From contig NZ_CP024199.1 of the NCBI RefSeq assembly GCF_002844375.1, positions 1,376,001 through 1,440,000 on the forward strand: a stretch of DNA of 64,000 nucleotides. Direction: 5' to 3'. Shown in pieces: positions 51,038 through 59,975 of the stretch; within the stretch, counting starts at the first letter, position 1, and each line of letters begins with the position of its first letter. The DNA comes from Thalassospira marina. GTDB taxonomy: Bacteria > Pseudomonadota > Alphaproteobacteria > Rhodospirillales > Thalassospiraceae. Position numbers and translations under genes: made by a program. The notes beneath the pieces are model-generated. The model made no database searches. It saw nothing but the letters and a program-made list of their open reading frames with translations, and had not been told where the DNA came from.

Positions 51038-54000
51038 TCACCATTCATAGCGGCCACCCAGGATAAAGCTGTGTTCGGTTTGCTTGCTGCCAAATGATGG
51101 ATTGTAACTGGCGAATGCCTGGAACGAATCGCCAAATTTAAGCGCGGTACCAATTTTGGCCGCAAGCATGTTGCGGTCTTTGGGCGTGCCATTTACGATA
51201 AAGTCGCTGCCGCCACTCGTGAAATGCAATGTGCTGCTGTTATCTGTCGCGCCGATATGGTGTTTGAGGGCCAGACCCAATTGTGGAAGCAGTTTTTTAT
51301 TGTTGGCAAGGTCATATTCGCTTGAAAACCGCACACCGAAGGTCGATGTGCCAACAAGATCGGTATCGTCATCCCGCCCCAAATTGGCACCGGGTGCCCC
51401 GGTTTCGGTAAATTCGCCCAGATATTGCTGCAAAACCGATGCAGAAACATAGGGTTCGAACCACATATTCTTGTCGATTTCAAAGGTCCGGGCCAGTTCG
51501 GCATCCAGGGCAAGGCTTTGGTCGGTGTAATCGGCACGGGCTGATTGATCAAAACCACCGATTTTAAGGTCACGTCGGCTTTTTGATGAAATACGGCTCC
51601 AGGCCACTTGGCCACTGGCGCGCCAGTCATCGAGGCGATATTCGCCATAAAGACCAGCTGTAAAGGTATCGGTATCGATCCGGGAACGGATTGCTGTTTG
51701 TTCGCTGTTTCCGTTGATATAGCCGAAAAATGCGCCAAGGGTGAATTCAGGGGTCAGCGCTCTATCATAGCCGCCAATAACACCAAGCCAGTCATAGCCT
51801 GTTTTAACGGATTCCCCGTCCGCATCGATAATGCCTTTCCCGCCGACTGTTTGGGACCACAGGCCATTGGGGGATTTATCGGGTGATGTATTGATCCGTG
51901 AATTTGAAAGACCCAGGGATTCCCCGATAGGTCGGGTAATGTCGATCATGCCTTGGGGTTGGGCAAACCCAGCCATTTCTGCCGCACTGAAAGACAGACC
52001 AGCCTGCCCGCCAGCCCCTGTCGAGGTGCGCAAAGCGGTCAGGCGGGTGCCAACCTGCTGGCTGACTTGCTGGTTCAAATTGACACTGGCCTGGCGGGTT
52101 ATCGGGTAAATATTCCCCGTAAGCTGGGTATAGGCTTCCTGCACAGCAGTTTCTGATAGCGATAGAAGGTTATTTAGCAGTTCGTCGGCGTTTTTCAGGG
52201 TGTTCAACACAATGGCGACGGATTTCTGGTTGGGTGTTTTGGCAACGTCCACATAGCCCGTCGAATTGCGTTTGAGGGTCAGCATCACGTCGTTACCCGT
52301 GCCGCTGGTGTAGTCGACACTGGCATCATAAAAGGCCAGATCATCGGTTATCGAGGCAAAGGTGCCGGTGATCGCAGATGCGCCCTGATTGTCGATAATG
52401 ATTTGGGAAAACTCGGATTTGGCGAAATTTCCCTGCAAGCCAATAATCGACAATGATGCATTATCAAGACTGACAGTGCCGTTATTTAGCACTGCAATTT
52501 TGTCCATGCTGCCGGTGTCATCGACTTCAATCTGAAGGGTTGAACCATTGGCCAGGCTATAATTGCCATTCACCGTTTGGGTGCCGATGCCTTTGTTTCC
52601 GGGGGCGTGCGTGCCGCCGGTCAAAATTGACAGGGCACCGATGCTGCCGGTTCCACCAAATGTAGCAGCACTGCTGACCGTAACGGACGAGGCGGCATTT
52701 GACCCATTGATCCAAAGGCTGCCCTGATTAACAGATGTGTTGCCACTATAGGTATTTGTTCCCGTAAGGAACATTTCGCCGCTGCCGGTTTTGGCGAGGG
52801 CGCCGGTGCCGGAAATGACCCCGGAGAGCGTGAGTGCGGTATCAGCAGCTGTGCTGATTTTTCCTGTTTTTGCAGTATTCAGTGTGATGTTTTGCGATGC
52901 TGTGAAGCTGCCGGTTGTTGCCAGCGTGCCGCCATCAAAAACAAGGCTGCCAGCACCAAGCGCGGATTGCGCGCCAACAGATAACGTCCCGCCAGAAAGC
53001 GTGGTCAAGCCGGTGAAATTGGAGTTGTCGCCTGTCAGGCTTGTGGTGCCAGCCAGGATTTTCAGTGCACCACTTCCGGATATATTTGCGCCAAAGCTGT
53101 AATCCTGCGTGGTGTGTTTGAAAATGATCGATCCGGTCCCGGACCCGAAACTGACACTATTTGCCGCAACGATACCGGCTTCGGTCGCCGGGTCATTGCC
53201 TTCTGCCGCGCCAATATTCAAAACTCCCTGGGAGCCTGCGCTATAGGCAATATAGATACCACGGGTCCGATCCGTTACATCGACTGTGCCGCCATTGGAT
53301 AATGTTGCCGTGCCGCTCCCCTGATAGCCGATCATGGTGTAAACGTCGGACACCACCTTTGACCCTGTGCCATCGACAACAAGGCTGCCGATGGAGCCAG
53401 TTGAAAAACCTGCAATGATCTGCTGGGCACCCGTGATAAGGCCGCCCTGCGATACGGTTGCGACCGCATCGGTGCCGGATGTTCCGATGCTGAGATAATA
53501 GTTCTGATCGTAATTTGTGCCATCAGCAGTAAGTTTCAGTGTGCTGCCGGTGCCCGTTACGTTCAACCTGCCTGTTGAACCTGCCCGTGATCCAACCTCG
53601 ACACGCTGGCCAGCTTCAACAACGGCACCTTCACTGATATCAAGTGTGCCATTTCCGCTTGATCCGACAACCAGCGCTGCATCTATCAAATCAACGAGCG
53701 AGCCACTGCCTGAAACACTTAATTTACCCGATATATTGGCATCCTGCCCGATGGTGATGCCTTTGTCGGTGACGGTCGTTGCACCATCCTTGACGATAAA
53801 TTCACCGTCCCCCTGTGCGCCAATAACCATGCCGTTATCGGCCTTAATCTGGCTTCCTGTGCCGGAAACAGTAACTACGCCTTTATCGGTTTTGCCAGGG
53901 AAGCCAACGGTCAGCATCTGGTTTGAGTTATAGTGCGCGCCATCCAGAACGTTCAGGGCACCGCTATCAACACGCGAGGAATTGGTGGTTGTCATGGTTG

Positions 54001-55795
54001 TGCCCTGTCCCGTCAGGGTCAGGGTGCCGTGATGTGAGGCTTGTGTTGCAAGCATGGGGTTGAAGGTGCCAACAACCAGACTATCAAGCGTGAGCGTTGA
54101 TGCATTCTGTATGGTGACGATGGGGCCATCTTGCGCGTCGCCGCCAATAAAGAGGCCAGTCGCAGATGTGGTGTTGTTATCCAGTGTCAGGCCACCGGCC
54201 CCCACCCGGATATATTTGTATGTCTGGTCCTGATTTAGCGTCAGGGTCCCGGATCCTGTTTTTTCCAGGTCTACCGGGTCTGCGCTATTGGTCATTGCAC
54301 CCGAAAGGGTGGCATTTCCTGTTAGCACTTCGACGGTAATCGCAGCATTTGCCAATTCAATGTCATTGCTGATTGTAACACCATCCGCAAGGCCCAGCGT
54401 GCCGCCGGTAATGCTGAGTTTTGATGTGCCAATTGCGCTGTTCGTGCCAAGGGTAAGAGTTCCCCCCTCAAGCGAGACATTGCCGCTGAAATTACTGCTG
54501 GTACCTGAAAGCGTTGTTTTGCCGGCGATGCTGCGGATCGTGCCTTTGCCAGCCTGCCCTGAAATATTGTCATCAATGACATAGTCTGTCTCGGTGTGGT
54601 TCAGGACAATTGTGCCGGTTCCCTCGCCAAATTCGATGCCATTGGCAGTTTCAAAGCTGCCCGCCGCAACGGCAGCACCATCGGCAGCTGCGCCAATAAT
54701 CAGGGTTCCGTTTCCGGTTGCGCTATAGCCAATGCGCAAAACGTTATCCATGGTGAATTTGGCACCCTGCTGCAGCGTCAATGTCCCGGTACCATCAACG
54801 CCGATATAGCCATTGCCCGAAAAACTGTCATGTATCGATGACAGCTTGGTATTGGTGCCAGTCAGTAAAACACTGCCGGTTGAGCCAAGGTCATTGCCGA
54901 TACCCACCACAGAAGCGGAACCCTGCGCTCCGTCCGAGATGGTCAGGCTGCCGGTATTATTGCTGGGGCCATTTCCGCTGCCGCCAACATAAAGCGACAG
55001 ATGTGCGTTCCAGGTTGTATTCTCGCCGGTAACAGTCATGGAGGCAGTGCTGCCGGTTCCATCACCGTTTACATAGCCTGCGTCCGATTCAAGTGTGGCG
55101 CCGTCGGAAATTGTCGCGGTGCCGGATTCAACATTAAAAAAGCCATCCGCACTTTCCCAGTTTGCCGGAGTGCCGGGATTGGCCGTACCGACTTTGATGG
55201 ATGTGCCGGCACCCGATGCAATGAATGTTGCACTGTTAAGGTAAACGCCACCCGCGACAGTTTCAAACTGGGCGCCGTCCTTAACCTCAAACGTGCCTTT
55301 TTTGAAACTGACATGCGATTGTGAAATCAATTTCGACCCGGTATCAGAAATATAGATTGATCCCGTACCGGCATCAGTTGCTGTTTTAACCTGGCCAGCG
55401 GAGACGGTGCCTCCCTCGGAAATGTTTAATGTTCCTGTGCCTTTATAACCGATCAGCAATGCTGTGGAATTGTCATTCCAGATCGCGTTTGTGCCGGTCA
55501 CATTAACGGTTCCGGTTGCTCCGGTATCGGTACCGATAAATGTTTCTTTGGCTGACGGGCCGGAATTGGTGCCGCTATTTAAAGTTGTGCCCGCGCCAAC
55601 ATTCAGGATTGCTGATCCGGAATTGGGTGCTGATCCGACCTCAAGGTAATCGTAGCTCTCAGAGCCCGATACGGTGTGAGTATCGTTATTAATAATCAGA
55701 TCAGCAGCCAGCCCCGGATTGGTTAAACCAAAACAATCCGTTGCAACAGATGCCAGTAATAGCAGTGTTATTTTTCCACGCGAAAAATTGAACAT
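51038..55795 (-). CDS. Large autotransporter (type Va) adhesin-like protein
   Basis: The 1585-residue protein has a signal peptide (about 1-30), a long beta-helix passenger of Gly/Thr/Ser-rich repeats (about 31-1180; typical units such as GTGTLNISEGGTVSAG at 119-134, 715-730 and 827-840), an autotransporter-associated strand repeat near 993-1030, a helical linker and a C-terminal beta-barrel at about 1305-1585. The last residue is Trp (GGRYEW), as the BAM signal requires. Residues 337-470 and 828-962 are internally homologous. The only cysteine is in the signal region (C21). The passenger has no protease or lipase motif, so an adhesin or biofilm role is inferred. Confidence 0.9.
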   Translation of the reverse strand: MFNFSRGKITLLLLASVATDCFGLTNPGLAADLIINNDTHTVSGSESYDYLEVGSAPNSGSAILNVGAGTTLNSGTNSGPSAKETFIGTDTGATGTVNVTGTNAIWNDNSTALLIGYKGTGTLNISEGGTVSAGQVKTATDAGTGSIYISDTGSKLISQSHVSFKKGTFEVKDGAQFETVAGGVYLNSATFIASGAGTSIKVGTANPGTPANWESADGFFNVESGTATISDGATLESDAGYVNGDGTGSTASMTVTGENTTWNAHLSLYVGGSGNGPSNNTGSLTISDGAQGSASVVGIGNDLGSTGSVLLTGTNTKLSSIHDSFSGNGYIGVDGTGTLTLQQGAKFTMDNVLRIGYSATGNGTLIIGAAADGAAVAAGSFETANGIEFGEGTGTIVLNHTETDYVIDDNISGQAGKGTIRSIAGKTTLSGTSSNFSGNVSLEGGTLTLGTNSAIGTSKLSITGGTLGLADGVTISNDIELANAAITVEVLTGNATLSGAMTNSADPVDLEKTGSGTLTLNQDQTYKYIRVGAGGLTLDNNTTSATGLFIGGDAQDGPIVTIQNASTLTLDSLVVGTFNPMLATQASHHGTLTLTGQGTTMTTTNSSRVDSGALNVLDGAHYNSNQMLTVGFPGKTDKGVVTVSGTGSQIKADNGMVIGAQGDGEFIVKDGATTVTDKGITIGQDANISGKLSVSGSGSLVDLIDAALVVGSSGNGTLDISEGAVVEAGQRVEVGSRAGSTGRLNVTGTGSTLKLTADGTNYDQNYYLSIGTSGTDAVATVSQGGLITGAQQIIAGFSTGSIGSLVVDGTGSKVVSDVYTMIGYQGSGTATLSNGGTVDVTDRTRGIYIAYSAGSQGVLNIGAAEGNDPATEAGIVAANSVSFGSGTGSIIFKHTTQDYSFGANISGSGALKILAGTTSLTGDNSNFTGLTTLSGGTLSVGAQSALGAGSLVFDGGTLATTGSFTASQNITLNTAKTGKISTAADTALTLSGVISGTGALAKTGSGEMFLTGTNTYSGNTSVNQGSLWINGSNAASSVTVSSAATFGGTGSIGALSILTGGTHAPGNKGIGTQTVNGNYSLANGSTLQIEVDDTGSMDKIAVLNNGTVSLDNASLSIIGLQGNFAKSEFSQIIIDNQGASAITGTFASITDDLAFYDASVDYTSGTGNDVMLTLKRNSTGYVDVAKTPNQKSVAIVLNTLKNADELLNNLLSLSETAVQEAYTQLTGNIYPITRQASVNLNQQVSQQVGTRLTALRTSTGAGGQAGLSFSAAEMAGFAQPQGMIDITRPIGESLGLSNSRINTSPDKSPNGLWSQTVGGKGIIDADGESVKTGYDWLGVIGGYDRALTPEFTLGAFFGYINGNSEQTAIRSRIDTDTFTAGLYGEYRLDDWRASGQVAWSRISSKSRRDLKIGGFDQSARADYTDQSLALDAELARTFEIDKNMWFEPYVSASVLQQYLGEFTETGAPGANLGRDDDTDLVGTSTFGVRFSSEYDLANNKKLLPQLGLALKHHIGATDNSSTLHFTSGGSDFIVNGTPKDRNMLAAKIGTALKFGDSFQAFASYNPSFGSKQTEHSFILGGRYEW

Positions 55796-56194
55796 GCTCC
55801 CCCCTATAAGGCATGGTCACGGAATAAATTTGGGCTGCATTCGCTATTCGTTCGGGAAATCAGTTATGTTAGTCGATTGTTTTTATTGTTTTTAAAAAGC
55901 GGGCACGTCGTAGGCCGCCTGAAGCCTGAGAAGCCTTTGCGTTAACCGGTCACAGAGTTATTTTGTTACGGAAATTTTATTTTTTTTCTGCGAGGTCGCT
56001 GGCCAGTTTTTTACGCTTTTCAGAAATTTTGCGTAAATATCTCTCTCTCTGGATTACCTCGAAAGTATAATCAGTTTTTCCCTTTTAAATAAAGAGGGTG
56101 ATTTTACTTCTCAAGGGTTGGTGGTATAGTACGAAATTTTGTGTAAAAATACGTTTGTATAATTATTAATCTTTTGATTGAGAAAAATATCTAT
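55796..56194. other. AT-rich spacer upstream of the autotransporter
   Basis: This 399-bp region is clearly richer in A+T than the rest of the window, with T8 and CTCTCTCTCT runs. It contains no open frame worth calling. It must hold the promoter of the autotransporter and the 3' end of the LysR unit. Its composition suggests horizontal origin or a silenced (H-NS-like) promoter. Confidence 0.6.
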
Positions 56195-57070
56195 TCAAAT
56201 GGATTGGTTTGGATGTGTTGAACCTGCACTGTTAAGTGCCGAAATCGCACTTAGTGCGAGTTCGCGCAATGCAGGTGTGGCCTGATCGCGGATTTTAAGG
56301 GCGATGTCGATTGGGGGCAGGGGCGGCAGGTCGGGGCTGGTGATGATATGCAGCCCTTCATGATGCGCGGTACAGGCGGGCATCACACCCATGGCATGGC
56401 CGCCGCGTACTGCGGTGACCAGCATGGAATTGGCATTGCTGCTGTGGCTGATGCGATGGGGAATATCGTTTTGGCGCAGGGCGGCAAGGCCGCTGCGCCG
56501 CACGGAACAGGCATCGTGATAAACGGCAATCGGCAAGGGGCGCTGGCTTATTTCAAATTCAGGCAAGGCAACCCATACCAGCGGTTCGGAAATCACATGC
56601 AGGCTTTCGCCGTCGGGTTCGGCCGTCATGATGGCAAGGTCCAATTCCCCCTGCGCAACGCGTTTACCCAGATCAACGCTGTATCCGGCATGGCAGCTTA
56701 TCTCGGTATGGGGCAGGCGCTGGGCGGCGGATCGCAAAATTTCGGGCAAAAAGATTGCCGCATAATCATCAGGCAGGCCAATGCGCAAAATCGCCGGTGC
56801 CGCTTCAAGCAGATCGGCGATCATGCGGTCATTCAACCCGATGATGCCTTCGGCATAGGATTTAACCACAAGGCCGGTGGCTGTAGGGATAATCTGGTTG
56901 CGGTGGCGGGAAATCAGGGGCGTGCCAACGGTTTCTTCCAGGCGTTTGATCTGCTGGCTGATGGCGGGCTGGGTGCGCAGAAGAATTTCGGCAGTGCGGG
57001 TGAAACTTTGGGTTTCCAGCACCTTCAGAAATGTTCTAAGCCAGTCAATATCAACATTAAGCAGCGCCAT
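56195..57070 (-). CDS. LysR family transcriptional regulator
   Basis: The 291-residue protein starts with a LysR winged helix (DIDWLRTFLKVLETQSFTRTAEILLRTQPAISQQIKRLEETVGTPLISR), followed by an effector domain with ILRIGLPDDYAA and later GHAMGVMPACTAHH. The ligand is unknown. It is divergent from the DMT transporter gene, a probable target. Its last 60 bases are duplicated at 50877-50935. Confidence 0.92.
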   Translation of the reverse strand: MALLNVDIDWLRTFLKVLETQSFTRTAEILLRTQPAISQQIKRLEETVGTPLISRHRNQIIPTATGLVVKSYAEGIIGLNDRMIADLLEAAPAILRIGLPDDYAAIFLPEILRSAAQRLPHTEISCHAGYSVDLGKRVAQGELDLAIMTAEPDGESLHVISEPLVWVALPEFEISQRPLPIAVYHDACSVRRSGLAALRQNDIPHRISHSSNANSMLVTAVRGGHAMGVMPACTAHHEGLHIITSPDLPPLPPIDIALKIRDQATPALRELALSAISALNSAGSTHPNQSI

Positions 57071-57213
57071 AAGTATCTGTTATTTCCGTTATAAGCCGAA
57101 GCAATTTCCCTTTTGACCGCGTCACTGGCAATGTGCCGGTGCAGGCAGTCAACGGGCATAATCTGGCGGCTGTTGTTGCGCAAAACAATGATTTTGTCAC
57201 AAAGGCCACGGCA

Positions 57214-58296
57214 ATGCAGAATTCCGCCTGTTTCAATGGGGCATCGGGATGCCAGAATATCAACGCACAGCGCACAGCAGGCGATTGTAGCACTGCGCAC
57301 AGCGAAGACTCCCGCGAATTTGTGGCAAAATCATCAGCGTCGCATGCCCCGGTCAGCGCATCAAAAAGCATGATCTGGCCGGTCCTGGGCTTGTTGCTGG
57401 CGGCAAGCCTGATGGGGCTTGGTCCGATATTTGTGCGTCTGTCCGGCATATCGGCAGAGGCATCGGCCTTTTGGCGGGCGATGCTGGCCGCCCCGGTATT
57501 TCTGGTCGCCAGCCAGGGGCTGGCACTGGCCGGTTATGCCGGGCGCAAAACAGCCCGGAATGATGCCGCACATACCAAAACCGCCACAGATGCCCGCACG
57601 ACCACGACACGCAAAACGGGTTTGCTGATTTTGGCTGGTGTGCTGTTTGCCGCCGATCTGATGTTTGCCCACCTGGCAATCGGCATGACAACGGTTGCCA
57701 ATGCGATTTTGCTAAATAATCTGGCACCGCTTTTTGTGGGGTGCTTTGGCCTGCTGGGGTTGGCGCGGCGGCCCAGTCGCCGGTTCTGGCAGGGTTTGCC
57801 GATTGCGATGCTGGGTGCATTTTGCCTGTTTCTGGCAAGTTCACATGGCAGCGGGTCGATGCTGGGCGACGCAACGGCGATTTTGGCGGCTGGATTTTAC
57901 GGGGCCTATTTCGTCGTAATCGCCAAGCTGCGCCAGGATCATTCCGCCCTGCAGATCATGCTATGGAGCACGATTGTCACCGCGATTGTGCTTGGGCTTT
58001 ATATGCTGGTTTTTGATGGTGGCGTCGGTATGCCCGCGGTCATGGGCGGGTGGCTGGCCCTGTGCGGGTTGGCGTTTTTAACCCATATTGGCGGGCAGGG
58101 CATGGTTTCGGTCTGTTTCAAGCGGGTTGATGAAGCGACCGGGTCCATCATTTTGCTATGGCAGCCCTTTATGTCGGCCCTGTTGGGGGCATTGGTACTG
58201 GGCGAGGTTTTAAACCCCTGGCACGCCGTCGGGGCGGCCTTTGTGATGGTGGCCGTGGCCTATATCACGGTGCGTCGGCGGCGAAAGGCGGCGTAA
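57214..58296 (+). CDS. DMT family (EamA) transporter
   Basis: The inner-membrane exporter has ten TM helices in two EamA halves, the first starting at MIWPVLGLLLAASLMGLGPIFVRLSG and the second near LGDATAILAAGFYGAYFVVIAKL. The family exports amino acids or other small metabolites, so the substrate is unknown. The start is uncertain: the ATG at 57214 has AAGG eight bases upstream and adds a non-hydrophobic N-terminus of about 50 residues; an ATG at 57370 sits at the first helix but has no RBS. It is divergent from the LysR gene. Confidence 0.88.
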   Translation: MQNSACFNGASGCQNINAQRTAGDCSTAHSEDSREFVAKSSASHAPVSASKSMIWPVLGLLLAASLMGLGPIFVRLSGISAEASAFWRAMLAAPVFLVASQGLALAGYAGRKTARNDAAHTKTATDARTTTTRKTGLLILAGVLFAADLMFAHLAIGMTTVANAILLNNLAPLFVGCFGLLGLARRPSRRFWQGLPIAMLGAFCLFLASSHGSGSMLGDATAILAAGFYGAYFVVIAKLRQDHSALQIMLWSTIVTAIVLGLYMLVFDGGVGMPAVMGGWLALCGLAFLTHIGGQGMVSVCFKRVDEATGSIILLWQPFMSALLGALVLGEVLNPWHAVGAAFVMVAVAYITVRRRRKAA

Positions 58297-58326
58297 ATTT
58301 GCTTAAAGCGCTTTGCCGATCATTGA

Positions 58327-58794
58327 TCAGGGATTAAGCATCAGCCACAGGGTGATAAAGGGGAAAATCACCGCCAGCATCCCCAGGAAATTCCATAACC
58401 GGGCGGCTCGGTAATAGGTTTCAGGCAGGTCGGTCTGGTTATGGTCGCATGCATTGCGCGCAATTTTTGCCATGCGCCGTTGCAGCGGGATAAGCCCCAA
58501 AAGCCAGATCACCGCAGCCAGAATGAACAGGAAAATGCCGCTTTGCAGGTTAAAGCGGGCGGCAAGGTCAATGCGCGCAATGTGATACATGCCAATGCCA
58601 CCAATCGCGATCAGGGCAACGCCGCCTGCGGTAAAGATCAGGTCGGTGATTTTGATCAGGCGGCACGAAAAGGCAATGATGGCAGGGTTACGGGTTTTGT
58701 CGGCCAGGTTTTTCCATACCGCACTGACCGTGATGTTCCCCAGAAACAGGATCACGCCCAGAAGATGGATAAATTTGATAAAGGCAAAATCCAT
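58327..58794 (-). CDS. DUF2269-like membrane protein
   Basis: The 155-residue protein has four predicted TM helices (about 3-23, 45-70, 80-103 and 132-152). It starts FAFIKFIHLLGVILFLGNITVSAVWKNLADKT, the pattern of the DUF2269 family of unknown function. The ATG at 58794 is preferred over one seven codons upstream. It lies 83 bp downstream of the TetR gene on the same strand and is probably co-transcribed and controlled by it. Confidence 0.8.
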   Translation of the reverse strand: MDFAFIKFIHLLGVILFLGNITVSAVWKNLADKTRNPAIIAFSCRLIKITDLIFTAGGVALIAIGGIGMYHIARIDLAARFNLQSGIFLFILAAVIWLLGLIPLQRRMAKIARNACDHNQTDLPETYYRAARLWNFLGMLAVIFPFITLWLMLNP

Positions 58795-58877
58795 GTGGGG
58801 GCCCCCTGTTTGCAAATACAGGATCAGGGATGCCCCGTTTCACTTGCTATTGCAAGCCGTGATCGGCCCAAAACCGG

Positions 58878-59498
58878 TTATTGGGCCTTTGATTTTAAAT
58901 TGGCGGGAATGCCAAGGTCTTCGGCCAGCAGGCCAAAAACAAAATCCTGCAGGGGCTGGTCGGTTGGTGGCGAAATCATGCCATCGATAGCCAGGGTGGC
59001 AATGCCGTGGGCGCGGCTCCAGGCGGCAAGGGCGCGGTTATAGGCATTGGCCGCATCGGCCAACGTCATATTGCCGCGCTGGTCCAGATTGGTGACCGAT
59101 CGTTGCAAAATATCAAACACGGCATCGGCGGCATCGCGCAGGTCGGGATACTGGTCCAGCGGTGGGCGTTCGCGGCCAAAAATCAGGCGGAAATGCTGCG
59201 GGTTTTCAATGGCAAATTCAACATAGGCCGCACTAAGCGCCATGATGCGTTCTTCATGGGGCAGGTTGCGCTGGGCGGTTTCTTCCAGCCGCTCGCCAAA
59301 GCGTTTTAAGGCCGCAATCGCCACTGCCGCCAAAATGCCATCCTTACCGTCAAAATGCCGATAGGGTGCTGCTTCGGAAACACCCGTCAGGCGGGCAAGG
59401 CGGCGCAGCGACAGGCCGCCGGGGCCTTCGGATCGCAAAATGGTTTCGGCCTCGCGCAGCAAAACATTGCGCACATCGCCGTGATGATATTTGGACAT
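58878..59498 (-). CDS. TetR/AcrR family regulator (WHG domain)
   Basis: The 206-residue protein has the N-terminal TetR helix-turn-helix (LREAETILRSEGPGGLSLRRLARLTGVSEAAPYRHFDGKDGILAAVA), and the helical C-terminal half matches the WHG type. Its own operator is probably the 21-bp palindrome at 59519-59539, 20 bp upstream of the ATG. The ligand is unknown. The membrane protein gene downstream is the likely target. Confidence 0.9.
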   Translation of the reverse strand: MSKYHHGDVRNVLLREAETILRSEGPGGLSLRRLARLTGVSEAAPYRHFDGKDGILAAVAIAALKRFGERLEETAQRNLPHEERIMALSAAYVEFAIENPQHFRLIFGRERPPLDQYPDLRDAADAVFDILQRSVTNLDQRGNMTLADAANAYNRALAAWSRAHGIATLAIDGMISPPTDQPLQDFVFGLLAEDLGIPANLKSKAQ

Positions 59499-59518
59499 TT
59501 GCTCGGTTCGGTCTTTTT

Positions 59519-59539
59519 TATGTTAATAATGTTAACATA
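59519..59539. promoter_or_regulatory. TetR operator palindrome
   Basis: TATGTTAA-TAATG-TTAACATA has perfect 8-bp arms around a 5-bp centre, 20 bp upstream of the TetR start. Size and place are typical of autoregulating TetR-family operators. Confidence 0.75.
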
Positions 59540-59545
59540 AACAGT

Positions 59546-59885
59546 CACTTCGATATGGTCAAGTAAAAAGTCGCAGAAATCCGCCATTTTTTCAGGTTGA
59601 ATTGCATGCGTAGACCCTCGCCCGCACCCGAGTTTATCGCCCGGTTTCGGGGTTTTAAGGGGGCAGCAATCAGATTGCAATTGCGCAAATCCAGCACCGG
59701 TTGATTTTCTGGCGGATGGCCTGTTATTGGATTTTGGGGGCTGCGATTGGGACGGGGAAAGGGCATGGTGCCATGCATTTTGGTCCTCCCGCTCGCGGCG
59801 TTAGGGGGCAAAGGGCTTTAACGCTCAGGCTGACCAGCCTTGGGTGACTGCTGGTTCCCAACGTTACCCGGATGACAAGCGCGCA
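59546..59885. other. Gene-free region between TetR and aroC
   Basis: A weak minus-strand frame of about 88 codons at 59545-59811 has no RBS, odd Pro/Asn-rich content and no family match. Otherwise only the aroC terminator is visible at its right edge. I see no supported gene. Confidence 0.5.
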
Positions 59886-59920
59886 AACAAAAACGGCAGA
59901 CTGGGAATGATCTGCCGTTT
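59886..59920 (-). terminator. Terminator after aroC
   Basis: The 10-bp perfect stem AAACGGCAGA/TCTGCCGTTT with a 10-nt loop is followed on the minus strand by TTTTTGTTT, about 55 bp after the aroC stop. Confidence 0.92.
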
Positions 59921-59975
59921 GCAATTTTCAGGCCTGCCAAGCCCCGGCCCGCGAGGGCGGTGCTATGGCGTTATT

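Noticed and set aside
56041..56052. CT dinucleotide repeat as a phase-variation tract
   Set aside because: It is only about five units long and lies about 250 bp upstream of the autotransporter start, so slippage control is not supported.
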